From positions 1 through 22,359 of the forward strand of contig NZ_AEPF01000167.1 of NCBI RefSeq assembly GCF_000193735.1: a DNA stretch of 22,359 nucleotides. Reading direction: 5' to 3'. The position numbers and the translations under genes are program-made. Source of the DNA: Neisseria sicca 4320 (GTDB taxonomy: Bacteria > Pseudomonadota > Gammaproteobacteria > Burkholderiales > Neisseriaceae). The stretch's first letter is position 1, and each line of letters starts with the position of its first letter. Positions 1-7,210 of the stretch are shown one piece after another. The notes below the pieces were generated by a model. It ran no database searches, was not told the origin of the DNA, and saw only the letters and a list, made by a program, of their open reading frames with translations.

Positions 1-123
1 ACCTTGCCTTAGCTCAAAGAGAACGATTCTCTAAGGTGTTGAAGCACCAAGTGAATCGGTTCCGTACTATCTGTACTGTCTACGGCTTCGTCGCCTTGTT
101 CTGATTTTTGTTAATCCACTATA
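1..123. repeat. Correia repeat element (CREE), partial
   Basis: The stretch ends in the characteristic Correia terminus (ttaatccactata, 111-123). It contains the internal segment with agaacgattctct and ggtgctt-like hairpin sequence found in full-length (~155 bp) elements. The left end lies outside the window. Unlike the two 107-bp copies further on, this one keeps the ~50-bp internal part. Family knowledge: these elements are MITE-like, insert at TA, and can carry promoters, IHF sites and RNase III targets. It lies 74 bp downstream of the deoxynucleoside kinase stop codon. Confidence 0.9.
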
Positions 124-196
124 GTAGCGGATCAGGAAATAAAATGAATCCAAAACATAGCCGCTTCAGCGTTTCACCATAATTTTACACACTGCG

Positions 197-832
197 TCAG
201 CGTTCGCTCAAATTCAGATAATTGCGCGTTCCCTGCAAATCGTTCAGCGCATTGAGCAACAGTTGGAAATGTTCGTCATTGCCTTGCAAATCCAACTCGT
301 CGGCATTGACGGTCAGCAGCGGGGAATTTTGATAAAGGTGGAAAAACTGGCTGTATCCCTCGTGTATCCGCCCCAAATAGCCTTCGGGGAAAAGATTGAT
401 GATGCCGTCGCCACGTTTTTGCAGGCGTTTGCGGTTGCCGTCCACGGCGGTTTGCAGGTAAATCACCAAATCGGGGGCAGGATACTGCGGCAGAATTTTT
501 TGCTTTAAATCAGCGAAGAGCTGCTGCTCGTCTTCATTCAACACTACCGGAGTGAAAATCCGGTCTTTTTCCAACAGGAAATCGGCGACGACCATGCCGC
601 CTTGTGCGTATTCGTTCTTGATGATGTCCACGCTTTCCGCGCGGCGCATCAGGAAAAAAAGCTCGGTTGCCAAGCCATGATGGGAGGCATTGGCGTAAAA
701 CTTCATGAGGAAGGGGTTGTGTTCGGGGTTTTCCGCCAGCGACATCGCGCTGAAATATTCTGCAAGGCGGCGGCTCAAGGCGTTTTTCCCGCTGCCGATG
801 GAGCCTTCGACGACAATATAACGGTAGTTCAT
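197..832 (-). CDS. Deoxynucleoside kinase (dAK/dGK/dCK family)
   Basis: A 211-residue cytosolic kinase of the deoxynucleoside kinase family, predicted to transfer phosphate from ATP to a deoxynucleoside in nucleotide salvage. The P-loop is at residues 9-17 (EGSIGSGKN), directly after the first beta strand (YRYIVV). A DR-type motif (LLEKDRIF, about residues 87-94) follows the substrate-binding helix, and an arginine-rich lid (RKRLQKRGD) lies near residue 135. The length is usual for bacterial members. Which deoxynucleoside is preferred cannot be read from the sequence. It is the last gene of the minus-strand group, downstream of folK across a DUS hairpin, which probably makes it partly or wholly separate in transcription. 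The N-terminal MNYRYIVVEG fits the family start well. Confidence 0.88.
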   Translation of the reverse strand: MNYRYIVVEGSIGSGKNALSRRLAEYFSAMSLAENPEHNPFLMKFYANASHHGLATELFFLMRRAESVDIIKNEYAQGGMVVADFLLEKDRIFTPVVLNEDEQQLFADLKQKILPQYPAPDLVIYLQTAVDGNRKRLQKRGDGIINLFPEGYLGRIHEGYSQFFHLYQNSPLLTVNADELDLQGNDEHFQLLLNALNDLQGTRNYLNLSER

Positions 833-922
833 GGTTTGATTAATGATATTGTTTTAATTTTGGAAGGTGGCATTTTATCAGACCGACAGAGTTTGCCCAA
901 ACCTGCCGCCGTCCTTCTTGAA

Positions 923-972
923 AGGTCGTCTGAAAAGGAAACTTCCAAGCCATTTCCCTTTTCAGACGACCT
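923..972 (-). terminator. Inverted DUS pair, probable terminator after folK
   Basis: AGGTCGTCTGAAAAGG (923-938) pairs perfectly with its complement at 957-972 around an 18-nt loop. It lies between the folK stop and the deoxynucleoside kinase start. Paired uptake sequences downstream of genes are a known neisserial terminator arrangement. The T-run after the stem on the minus strand is weak, so the strength is uncertain. Confidence 0.6.
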
Positions 973-1050
973 CTTGTATCTAGCTTGCTTCAAATAGAAA
1001 CTTTGACACGCGTTTGAAATAAACAGGCGTTTTTATTTCACTACCTTGCT

Positions 1051-1545
1051 TCAAACAGCTTCCAACAAGCGTATGCCTTCATCGCCCAAAGCAGCCGCCA
1101 AATCCGCCGCCCGTCCGTGTCTGCCCAAAACAAAATCAGGCAGGATTTCAGCCAGCGGCTTCATCACAAAACTGCGTTCGTGCGCGCGCGGATGCGGCAG
1201 GGTCAGATGCGGGTCGCTGCTGGAAATGCCGTCAAAGTCGATGATGTCCAAGTCTAACGTACGCGGGGCGTTTCGGAACGTGCGTTCCCGCCCGAAATCC
1301 GCCTCGATGCGGTTCAACACGGCAAGCAGCGAAACGCCGTCTAATGAAGTGCGGACGGAACAAACGGCGTTGACGAAATCAGGCTGATCGTCGTAGCCGA
1401 CCGGCGCGGTTACGTACAGCGAGGAAGTTTTTTCGATTTGAATCTGCGGATGCGCCTCCAGCGCGGACAATGCGGCACGGACTTGGCGGACGGGTTCGGC
1501 AAGGTTGCTGCCCAAGGCGATGACGGCAAAATGGGTTTGCGGCAT
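1051..1545 (-). CDS. folK: HPPK, folate biosynthesis
   Basis: 2-amino-4-hydroxy-6-hydroxymethyldihydropteridine diphosphokinase. It transfers pyrophosphate from ATP to the hydroxymethyl-dihydropterin ahead of dihydropteroate synthase. Visible family features are the N-terminal ALGSNL motif, the TxxxSxxYxTxPVG segment (SSLYVTAPVGYDDQPDFVN), the ER-TFRNAPRTLDLDII metal/ATP-binding motif near residues 87-102, and LPHPRAHERSFV about residues 115-126. The 164-residue length is normal. The start ATG (1545) is preceded by a DUS that also supplies AGAGG about 10 nt upstream. The SirB-family gene ends 15 nt upstream, so the two are probably cotranscribed. Confidence 0.96.
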   Translation of the reverse strand: MPQTHFAVIALGSNLAEPVRQVRAALSALEAHPQIQIEKTSSLYVTAPVGYDDQPDFVNAVCSVRTSLDGVSLLAVLNRIEADFGRERTFRNAPRTLDLDIIDFDGISSSDPHLTLPHPRAHERSFVMKPLAEILPDFVLGRHGRAADLAAALGDEGIRLLEAV

Positions 1546-1563
1546 TTTCAGACGACCTCTTTA
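1546..1563 (-). promoter_or_regulatory. DUS doubling as ribosome binding site of folK
   Basis: Read on the minus strand the leader is AAAGAGGTCGTCTGAAA followed by the ATG. The AGAGG just at and before the 12-mer is the only Shine-Dalgarno-like sequence, ending about 10 nt from the start codon. The same arrangement precedes hemD (15624-15640). That it functions as a binding site is an inference from position. Confidence 0.5.
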
Positions 1564-1935
1564 AAACGGCAGCGTTTTGGTTTTGGCAAGATAGACGATG
1601 CAGCCGACGCAAGCCATCGACAAAACATAAATGGCGTAAAACTTCGGCGAACGCGGACGGGAGCGCATCATGACCATACCCAGCCCGATGTAAACCAAGA
1701 GCAGCAGGATTTTGCTGCCGAGCCACGGCGAATTGAAGGGCGAAAAATGGGTAATCTTCATCAGCCACAAGCCGGTAAAGAGCAGCATGGTGTCGTTGAG
1801 ATGGGGAAGGGCTTTCCAGATGCCCGCCAAAGGTTTGTCGGGATGCCGCCAAAGCAGGAAAAAGCGGATATTGAACACCAAAATGGTGATGGTAACGAAA
1901 ATCTGATGGCTGTATTTTACAAACAGATATTGCAT
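1561..1935 (-). CDS. SirB2-family inner-membrane protein
   Basis: A 124-residue, strongly hydrophobic protein with four likely membrane segments: about residues 9-28, 45-61, 72-92 and 100-117. The short polar loop RFFLLWRHPDKPL and the LPHLNDTMLLFTG segment match what I know of the SirB family (once described as an invasion-gene upregulator). Its biochemical function is not established, and a regulatory role should not be assumed in Neisseria. The N-terminal HQIFVTITILVFNIRFFL segment is typical. The start codon has no strong Shine-Dalgarno. It lies 52 bp downstream of the methyltransferase gene and 15 bp upstream of folK. Confidence 0.8.
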   Translation of the reverse strand: MQYLFVKYSHQIFVTITILVFNIRFFLLWRHPDKPLAGIWKALPHLNDTMLLFTGLWLMKITHFSPFNSPWLGSKILLLLVYIGLGMVMMRSRPRSPKFYAIYVLSMACVGCIVYLAKTKTLPF

Positions 1936-1987
1936 AGCGGTCGCACGTTATTGTTTTTGAAAGAAGCTTCTATTCTACCGCAAACAT

Positions 1988-2557
1988 TCATTCTTGACGT
2001 AACTTTTCAAACGCCAACAAATACGGCGGGCGGTTGCGGCGGTTGATAAAGCCGTAACGCAAAACGGTAAATTCATCCTGCGGCAACTGCCGCGCCCAAT
2101 CTTCGATTGCCTGCGCTTCATGCAGCCCCGCCTTATGCCCCGGATAGAGAACGGCGACCAACAGCCCACCCGTTTTCAGCAGCGACAAGGCGGATGCCAA
2201 CGCGTGGATACTGGTTTCCGCTTCTGTCGTACAGCTTTTATCGCCGCCGGGCAGCCAGCCGAAATTGAATACCGCCGCGTCCAGCGGTTCGCGGATATGG
2301 GCGGCAAGGTTTTCATGTCCGTCCCATATCAGTTCCACCCTATCCGCCATGCCTGCTTCTTCCAAGCGCATTCGGGTGTTCGCCAATGCCTGCTCTTGCA
2401 CGTCAAACGCCCACACTTTCCCGCCGCTGCCGATCGAACGCGCCAACATCAGCGTATCGTTGCCGTTTCCCGCCGTACCGTCCAAAGCGCGGGTATCAGG
2501 TTTTAAGGCTTGTTTGAGAAGCGAGTGTGCAAAAGGGAGGATGTTTTCGAGCTGCAT
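1988..2557 (-). CDS. MnmM/YtqB-type SAM methyltransferase
   Basis: A 189-residue class I SAM-dependent methyltransferase. Motif I is DGTAGNGNDT (about residues 26-35), and an acidic motif II residue follows in VWAFDVQEQAL. The family hallmark is NFGWLPGGDKSCTT (about residues 97-110), which corresponds to the N-x-G-(Y/W)-x-PGGDK signature of the YtqB family. YtqB of Bacillus has been assigned as MnmM, which methylates the aminomethyl group at the tRNA wobble 2-thiouridine. Assignment of that exact reaction here is inference from family membership. The C-terminal NRRNRPPYLLAFEK also fits. The gene follows the hfq terminator and a single DUS (2566-2577), so it may have its own promoter. Confidence 0.85.
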   Translation of the reverse strand: MQLENILPFAHSLLKQALKPDTRALDGTAGNGNDTLMLARSIGSGGKVWAFDVQEQALANTRMRLEEAGMADRVELIWDGHENLAAHIREPLDAAVFNFGWLPGGDKSCTTEAETSIHALASALSLLKTGGLLVAVLYPGHKAGLHEAQAIEDWARQLPQDEFTVLRYGFINRRNRPPYLLAFEKLRQE

Positions 2558-2579
2558 AAAATTAAAGGTCGTCTGAAAA

Positions 2580-2612
2580 TAAAAATACCTTACCGGCCAA
2601 GCGGTAAGGTAT
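2580..2612 (-). terminator. Intrinsic terminator of hfq
   Basis: An 11-bp perfect stem (ATACCTTACCG 2585-2595 with 2602-2612) has a 6-nt loop. Read on the minus strand it is followed by TTTTTATTTT. It lies 27 nt past the hfq stop codon and does not involve a DUS. Confidence 0.85.
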
Positions 2613-2638
2613 CAGAATCGATTAATGCGTTACATACA

Positions 2639-2926
2639 TTATTCGGCAGGTTGCACGGTCTCAACTTGAACCGGGGCAGCCGCAGCGGCTTGGGGTTTGT
2701 TCTCGTGTTGCAGGCTCACGGCACGGGCAGGAACGATAGTTGAGATGGCGTGTTTATAAACCATTTGGGTAACGGAAGTATTACGCAGCAGAACGACGTA
2801 TTGGTCAAACGACTCGACTTGGCCTTGCAGTTTGATACCGTTGACCAGATAAATCGAAACCGGAACGTGCTCTTTACGCAACGCATTCAAAAAAGGATCT
2901 TGTAACATTTGTCCTTTAGCTGTCAT
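2639..2926 (-). CDS. hfq: RNA chaperone Hfq
   Basis: A 95-residue Hfq, the hexameric Sm-like RNA chaperone that pairs small RNAs with mRNAs. The Sm1 region (QDPFLNALRKEHVPVSIYL) and the Sm2 motif (MVYKHAISTIVP, carrying the Y-K-H residues of the proximal RNA pocket) are both intact. The C-terminal tail after about residue 70 is short, Ala/Pro/Gln-rich and presumably disordered. I chose ATG 2926 (MTAKGQ) because GGAG lies 9 nt upstream and because the promoter I see overlaps the upstream in-frame start at 3013. Hfq follows der in this cluster, as in many proteobacteria, but has its own promoter and terminator. Confidence 0.97.
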   Translation of the reverse strand: MTAKGQMLQDPFLNALRKEHVPVSIYLVNGIKLQGQVESFDQYVVLLRNTSVTQMVYKHAISTIVPARAVSLQHENKPQAAAAAPVQVETVQPAE

Positions 2927-2983
2927 ATTCATAAGCTCCATTATTATGATTTTGAAATCGTTTTGAAAACGAACATGAGTCGG

Positions 2984-3013
2984 ATTGTAGACCCGAACGA
3001 GAAAAATTACCAA
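2984..3013 (-). promoter_or_regulatory. Candidate sigma-70 promoter of hfq
   Basis: On the minus strand TTGGTA (3008-3013) is followed after 18 nt by TACAAT (2984-2989). Transcription would begin near 2977 and give a leader of about 50 nt before the hfq ATG. Seen as a sequence match only. Confidence 0.5.
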
Positions 3014-3200
3014 CTATTTTTCCGTAAGAATATGCAAACATCTATCAAACAACGGGCTTCTCAACGATTTTCTACCCTAATGTATTAAAAATTCATTTCA
3101 ATACAAACAATTTTTGCAATCAGACATACGGCGGAGGATTTGGATTTTCAGACGACCTTGCCATCAAACAATATCTTTTTATTACAAAATCTTAGCAAAT

Positions 3201-3307
3201 TATAGTGGATTAAATTTAAACCAGTACGGCGTTGCCTCGCCTTGCCGTACTATTTGTACTGTCTGCGGCTTCGTCGCCTGGTCCTGATTTAAATTTAATC
3301 CACTATA
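3201..3307. repeat. Correia repeat element, 107-bp form
   Basis: Near-perfect terminal inverted repeats start TATAGTGGATTAAATTTAAA and end with the complement. The interior carries the usual gtactgtctgcggcttcgtcgcc segment but lacks the ~50-bp middle part present at 1-123. It sits between the der terminator and the hfq promoter region, about 190 bp upstream of the latter. Confidence 0.93.
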
Positions 3308-3354
3308 ATTTTAAAAAGGCTTCATCACCGACCGCCCTGTTCTTCCCGAACGCA

Positions 3355-3388
3355 ATCTAAAAGAGGCACGCCTCGCAGCGCGCCCCTT
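3355..3388 (-). terminator. Intrinsic terminator of der
   Basis: On the minus strand AAGGGGCGCGC (3378-3388) pairs with GCGTGCCTCTT (3361-3371) through 11 pairs including two G-U, around a 6-nt loop, and then runs into TTTTAG. It starts 13 nt past the der stop codon. Confidence 0.7.
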
Positions 3389-3400
3389 GTTTCATCAGAT

Positions 3401-4858
3401 TTATTTGCTGTGCTGTTTTTTCACGCTGACTTTGGTTTTCTTTTTAAAACGGTTTTTCTCTTCCTTGCGGCCCTCGCGTTTTTCGATGCGGTTGCTCAGA
3501 CTGACGCGGCGCAAAGGTTTTTTCTTCGGTTTGTCTTCCGCGTTTTCATACGGGTTTTCAGAAACATTGTATTGAATACGAAGCGGCGTGCCTTGCAGGT
3601 TGAAGGCTTTGCGGAACGTCTGGGTCAGGTAGCGCGTATAGCTGTCGGAAATCGCGTGCAACGAATTGCCGTGCACCACAATCACGGGCGGGTTCATGCC
3701 GCCTTGGTGGGCATAACGCATTTTCGGGCGCACCAAACCTGCGCGCGGCGGCTGTTGGCGTTCGATGGCGCTTTGCAGAACGCGGGTGATTTTCGGCGTC
3801 GGCATTTTGATCATGGCGGCGTTGTAGGCTGCCTGAATGCTGTCGAACAATCCGTCGATACCGCGTTCTTTCAATGCGGAAATGAAGTGGAACTTGGCAA
3901 AATCGAGGAAATACAGTTTGCGGGAAATGTCGCGTTTGATCTGCTCGCGCCGCTCTTCGCTGATGCCGTCCCATTTATTGACGGCAACCACCAGCGCTCG
4001 CCCTGCTTCCAAGGCGAAACCGGCAATCGTGGCATCTTGGTCGGCGATGTCCTGCTGCGCGTCCAATACCAAAACGGCAACGTTTGCCGCCTCAACCGCC
4101 TGCATCGCTTTGATAACGGAGAACTTTTCCACCGCCTCATCGACTTTGCCGCGACGGCGCACGCCTGCGGTATCGATGATGGTAAACGGCTTGCCTTCGC
4201 GTTCGAAATCAATGTGGATACTGTCGCGCGTCGTGCCTGCCATATCGAAGGCAATCACGCGCTCTTCGCCGAGAATGGCGTTAACCAGCGTGGATTTGCC
4301 AACATTCGGACGGCCGATAACGGCAAAGACAGGATGTTTTACATCGGCTTCTTCAGCTTCAGGTTCAGGGAAGTTTTCTAAAATTTCTTCAATCAGGTAA
4401 TACACGCCGTCGCCGTGTGCGCCGGAAATAACGTGCGGCTCGCCCAATGCCAGCTCGTAAAACTCGGCGGCAAGCACGGCTCTGTTGCCGCCCTCGCCTT
4501 TGTTTACCGCCAGATAAACGGGGCGCGGGCTTTGGCGCAGACGGTCGGCAATAATTTTGTCTTGCGGGGTCAGACCGGTGCGGCCGTCCACCAAAAACAC
4601 GACGGCGTCGGCCTCATCGACAGCCTGCAAAGTCTGCTTCGCCATTTCGTGCAAAATGCCGCTGTCCACAACCGGCTCAAAGCCGCCGGTATCAATGACG
4701 AGATAAGGTTTGCTGCCGATTTTGCCGTGTCCGTAATGGCGGTCGCGGGTCAAGCCGGGCAGGTCGTGCACAAGCGCGTCTTTGGTGCGCGTCAGGCGGT
4801 TGAACAAAGTGGATTTGCCGACGTTCGGGCGGCCGACAAGGGCGATGGTAGGTTTCAT
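3401..4858 (-). CDS. der: Ribosome-assembly GTPase Der (EngA)
   Basis: A 485-residue tandem GTPase that acts in 50S subunit maturation. G domain 1 has GRPNVGKST (residues 9-17) and DTGGF, with NKGEG at the G4 position. G domain 2 has GRPNVGKST again (near residue 184), DTAGVRRRG, and NKWDG as G4. A KH-like domain follows (PKMRYAHQGGMNPPVIVVHGN), and then a strongly basic tail rich in KKK/RR. ATG 4858 is preferred over the upstream TTG at 4879 because MKPTIALVGRPNVGKS is the conserved N-terminus. In domain 1 the base-specificity Asp of NKxD is Glu. As I recall the same NKGE is found in pathogenic Neisseria Der, so it is probably lineage-typical rather than a defect. Confidence 0.96.
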   Translation of the reverse strand: MKPTIALVGRPNVGKSTLFNRLTRTKDALVHDLPGLTRDRHYGHGKIGSKPYLVIDTGGFEPVVDSGILHEMAKQTLQAVDEADAVVFLVDGRTGLTPQDKIIADRLRQSPRPVYLAVNKGEGGNRAVLAAEFYELALGEPHVISGAHGDGVYYLIEEILENFPEPEAEEADVKHPVFAVIGRPNVGKSTLVNAILGEERVIAFDMAGTTRDSIHIDFEREGKPFTIIDTAGVRRRGKVDEAVEKFSVIKAMQAVEAANVAVLVLDAQQDIADQDATIAGFALEAGRALVVAVNKWDGISEERREQIKRDISRKLYFLDFAKFHFISALKERGIDGLFDSIQAAYNAAMIKMPTPKITRVLQSAIERQQPPRAGLVRPKMRYAHQGGMNPPVIVVHGNSLHAISDSYTRYLTQTFRKAFNLQGTPLRIQYNVSENPYENAEDKPKKKPLRRVSLSNRIEKREGRKEEKNRFKKKTKVSVKKQHSK

Positions 4859-4884
4859 GATGGGGTCTTTCTGTGTCAAGTGTC

Positions 4885-4930
4885 GGTTCGGAAGCGAACC
4901 TGCAACACGAGCAGGTGTTTTTCAAAACAC
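4885..4930 (-). promoter_or_regulatory. Three overlapping hairpins in the der leader
   Basis: Upstream of der on the minus strand lie GTGTTTT-GA-AAAACAC (4930-4915), ACCTGC-7nt-GCAGGT (4916-4898) and GGTTCG-CTTC-CGAACC (4900-4885). Neighbours share 2 and 3 nt, so they compete or stack. A leader regulatory structure is possible, but no U-run follows them and the function is unknown. Confidence 0.45.
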
Positions 4931-4964
4931 GGTAGGTTAAAAAGGATAAGGAGTCGTCTGAAAA

Positions 4965-5071
4965 TATAGTGGATGAAAATTGCAATAATACGGCATTGCC
5001 AACGCCCTTATGTACTATCTGTACACGACGGGCATTGCTGCCTTTTCTCATTTTTATTTTAATCCGCTATA
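4965..5071. repeat. Correia repeat element, diverged 107-bp form
   Basis: It begins TATAGTGGATGAAAATTG and ends AATCCGCTATA, with the usual gtactatctgtac core, but the interior is more diverged than in the 3201-3307 copy. It has the same 107-bp length. It lies between the yfgM terminator and the der leader, where bamB is found in many other proteobacteria. Confidence 0.82.
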
Positions 5072-5089
5072 TAAAGTGGAACACAATTA

Positions 5090-5126
5090 AAACAGACAAG
5101 GCTTGCCGGAAAGATTCCGACAAGCC
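5090..5126 (-). terminator. Intrinsic terminator of hisS-yfgM
   Basis: A 12-bp stem (5100-5111 with 5115-5126, one G-U pair) closes a 3-nt loop. On the minus strand it is followed by TTGTCTGTTTTAATT. It lies 30 nt past the yfgM stop codon; a single DUS (5145-5156) overlaps that stop codon. Confidence 0.75.
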
Positions 5127-5155
5127 GCATACGTCTCTCAATTTTTCAGACGACC

Positions 5156-5785
5156 TTATTTTTGCGAATCCAGCTTCATTTGAAGCAATTCGCGTTCGAT
5201 AGCGTCTTTAGGCAGCTTTTCCAAAGCCTGCTGATAGCTTTGCGCGGCTTCTTTGGTTTTGTTTTGCGCGGCATAAACATCGCCTTTCGCTTCCAACAGC
5301 AGCGGCTCGAAATCGGCTTCAACTTTGGTGTTCAATGCTGCGATCGCGGCATCGTATTTTTTCTGCTGCAACAGGACAATACCCAAACGATGCGCCGCCA
5401 ATGCTTGAACCAGCGGGGCTTTTTGGTTTTGCAGCACCCAGTTCAAATGACCTTCAGCCACGTCGTAACGGCGGGCATCAAATTCTGTCGCAGCCGCCAT
5501 CAGCGTTGCTTGCGCGGCGGCGATAGAATCCGAATAGTTTTGCTGAAGATTGGTCAAATCGGCGTTAACTTCGGCTTGCGAAGCTTTTGCCTGCATTTTA
5601 TCGACGATTTTCGCCAATACCGCAGCAGCTTCCTGATTTTTCGAGGCTTTATGGCTTTTATACATGGTATAGCCCAAATAGCCCAACGCCGCCGCCATCA
5701 GCAGAGCAAACAGCCATCGGCCGGTAGTTTTCCAAAAGTATTTAAAATTGTCTAACTCTTGTTGTTCTTCAAGATGGGCTGCCAT
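5156..5785 (-). CDS. yfgM: YfgM-like TPR protein (SecYEG-associated)
   Basis: A 209-residue inner-membrane protein with a short cytoplasmic N-terminus (MAAHLEEQQELDNFKYFWK), one membrane helix at about residues 23-42, and a periplasmic tetratricopeptide-like domain rich in Ala and Lys to the end. This is the YfgM layout. In E. coli YfgM associates with the SecYEG translocon and PpiD, and helps hand secreted proteins to periplasmic chaperones. The ATG directly abuts the hisS stop (TAAATG), and GGAAG in the hisS 3' end serves as ribosome binding site, so the two are translationally linked. The stop codon overlaps a DUS, and an intrinsic terminator follows. Confidence 0.88.
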   Translation of the reverse strand: MAAHLEEQQELDNFKYFWKTTGRWLFALLMAAALGYLGYTMYKSHKASKNQEAAAVLAKIVDKMQAKASQAEVNADLTNLQQNYSDSIAAAQATLMAAATEFDARRYDVAEGHLNWVLQNQKAPLVQALAAHRLGIVLLQQKKYDAAIAALNTKVEADFEPLLLEAKGDVYAAQNKTKEAAQSYQQALEKLPKDAIERELLQMKLDSQK

Positions 5786-7081
5786 TTATGCGTTCTTCCA
5801 TTGTTGTAAAGTGTGGATTAAATCGTCGGCGGCGACAGTTTGCTGACCGTGTGCGCCGTTCATGTCTTTGAGCGTAACCGTACCGTTCGCCAATTCGTCT
5901 TGCGCGACAATCAAGGCAAAGCGCGCGCCGCTGTTGTCGGCTTTTTTCATTTGCGCTTTCAGGCTTTGATAGCCGGAATGCTGCATCACGTTGAAACCTT
6001 GTGCGCGTAAGGCTTGCGCGTATTTCATTACTTGCAAATCCGCGCCCTCGCCCTGATGCATGGCGTACACGTCAGGCGCGGCATTTACTTCCAGCGAACC
6101 GTATTCGCTAACCAGCAGCAGCAAACGCTCGATACCCATTGCAAAACCAATGGACGGAGCAGGCTTGCCGCCGAGTTCTTCAATCAAACCGTCGTAACGT
6201 CCGCCGCCGCACACCGTCGCCTGCGCGCCGAGTTTGTCGGTCGTCCATTCAAAAACGGTTTGGTTGTAATAATCCAAGCCGCGCACCAATCGCGGATTTT
6301 CGACGTATTGAATACCTAAGCCTTCCAGCATGGCTTTGAAGCGGCTGTAATGATTGCGCGACTCTTCGCCCAGATAATCGGTCAAATGCGGCGCGGCATT
6401 GCAGATTTCCTGCAAATCGGGATTTTTGGAATCCAAAACGCGCAACGGATTGGTTTTCAGACGACGTTTGCTGTCTTCGTCCAATTTATCTTCATAACGG
6501 GTCAGATATTCGACCAAAGCCGCACGGTGCGCCGCACGTTCTTCGCGATTACCCAAGCTGTTGATTTCCAAAGTCAGGTAATCGCGGATACCCAGCTTGT
6601 CCCACAAATCCGCCGACATGGCGATGATTTCCGCGTCGATGTCCGGACCTTCAAAACCCAACGCCTCGATACCGACTTGATGAAACTGGCGGTAACGTCC
6701 TTTTTGCGGGCGTTCGCGACGGAACATCGGCCCCATGTACCACAACTTTTGCGGGCTGTTGTACAACAGATTGTGTTCGACCACCGCGCGCAGGCAAGAA
6801 GCCGTACCTTCCGGGCGTAGGCTCAGGCTCAAAGAATCGTTGGAATCGGAAAACGTGTACATTTCCTTGCCGACCACATCGGTTTCCTCACCGATGGAAC
6901 GGACAAACAAACCCGTCTGCTCTACAATCGGCGTACGGATTTGCTGATAACCATAAGCACGCGTCCAGCTGCCGACCACATCTTCAAACGCCTGCCAAAA
7001 TGCGGCGGTCAGTTTGAAATCTTTCTGTTCGACGGGCAAAAGGTCGTTCATGCCTTTGACGGATTGGATTTTCTGTGCCAT
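5786..7081 (-). CDS. hisS: Histidyl-tRNA synthetase
   Basis: A 431-residue class II aminoacyl-tRNA synthetase that charges tRNA-His. Motif 2 is seen as FRRERPQKGRYRQFHQ (about residues 110-125). The histidine-binding HisA motif is LVRGLDYYNQTVFEW (about residues 255-269) and motif 3 is SIGFAMGIERLLLL (about residues 310-323). A C-terminal anticodon-binding domain follows. I chose ATG 7081 (MAQKIQSVKGMNDLLP) because this N-terminus is the conserved one; the longer reading begins with TTG at the promoter -10 box. It is first gene of the hisS-yfgM unit. A near-DUS (ttcagacgacgt, about 6456-6467) lies within the coding sequence. Confidence 0.97.
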   Translation of the reverse strand: MAQKIQSVKGMNDLLPVEQKDFKLTAAFWQAFEDVVGSWTRAYGYQQIRTPIVEQTGLFVRSIGEETDVVGKEMYTFSDSNDSLSLSLRPEGTASCLRAVVEHNLLYNSPQKLWYMGPMFRRERPQKGRYRQFHQVGIEALGFEGPDIDAEIIAMSADLWDKLGIRDYLTLEINSLGNREERAAHRAALVEYLTRYEDKLDEDSKRRLKTNPLRVLDSKNPDLQEICNAAPHLTDYLGEESRNHYSRFKAMLEGLGIQYVENPRLVRGLDYYNQTVFEWTTDKLGAQATVCGGGRYDGLIEELGGKPAPSIGFAMGIERLLLLVSEYGSLEVNAAPDVYAMHQGEGADLQVMKYAQALRAQGFNVMQHSGYQSLKAQMKKADNSGARFALIVAQDELANGTVTLKDMNGAHGQQTVAADDLIHTLQQWKNA

Positions 7082-7116
7082 TTCAAATAGGGATACCGGA
7101 ATCAAAATAGTTGGCA

Positions 7117-7145
7117 ATTATAGCTGATTTTTAAGGAGTTGTGAG
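7117..7145 (-). promoter_or_regulatory. Sigma-70 promoter of hisS
   Basis: On the minus strand CTCACA (7140-7145) and a consensus TATAAT (7117-7122) are separated by 17 nt. The leader to the hisS ATG would be about 30 nt. A long DUS palindrome ends 21 bp further upstream, which would insulate the promoter from read-in. Confidence 0.7.
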
Positions 7146-7166
7146 GTTTCGGCGATGAAGGATTTA

Positions 7167-7210
7167 GACAAAAAGGTCGTCTGAAAAAATTTTCAGACGA
7201 CCTTTTTGTC
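7167..7210. terminator. Long DUS palindrome upstream of hisS
   Basis: Two 21-nt arms (7167-7187 and 7190-7210) are perfect inverted repeats of GACAAAAAGGTCGTCTG plus AAAA, separated by AA. This is the longest DUS hairpin in the window and has T-runs on either strand. There is no intact gene close by on its right side, so it may have terminated the decayed minus-strand gene that lies beyond. Confidence 0.65.

Noticed and set aside
3410..4381. 323-codon plus-strand frame within der
   Set aside because: Shadow of der; the minus frame carries all GTPase motifs.
4877..4879. TTG start for der adding seven residues
   Set aside because: The conserved N-terminus begins at ATG 4858, and no ribosome binding site favours the TTG.
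7115..7117. TTG start for hisS adding twelve residues
   Set aside because: It overlaps the TATAAT box of the hisS promoter, and the conserved protein begins at ATG 7081.
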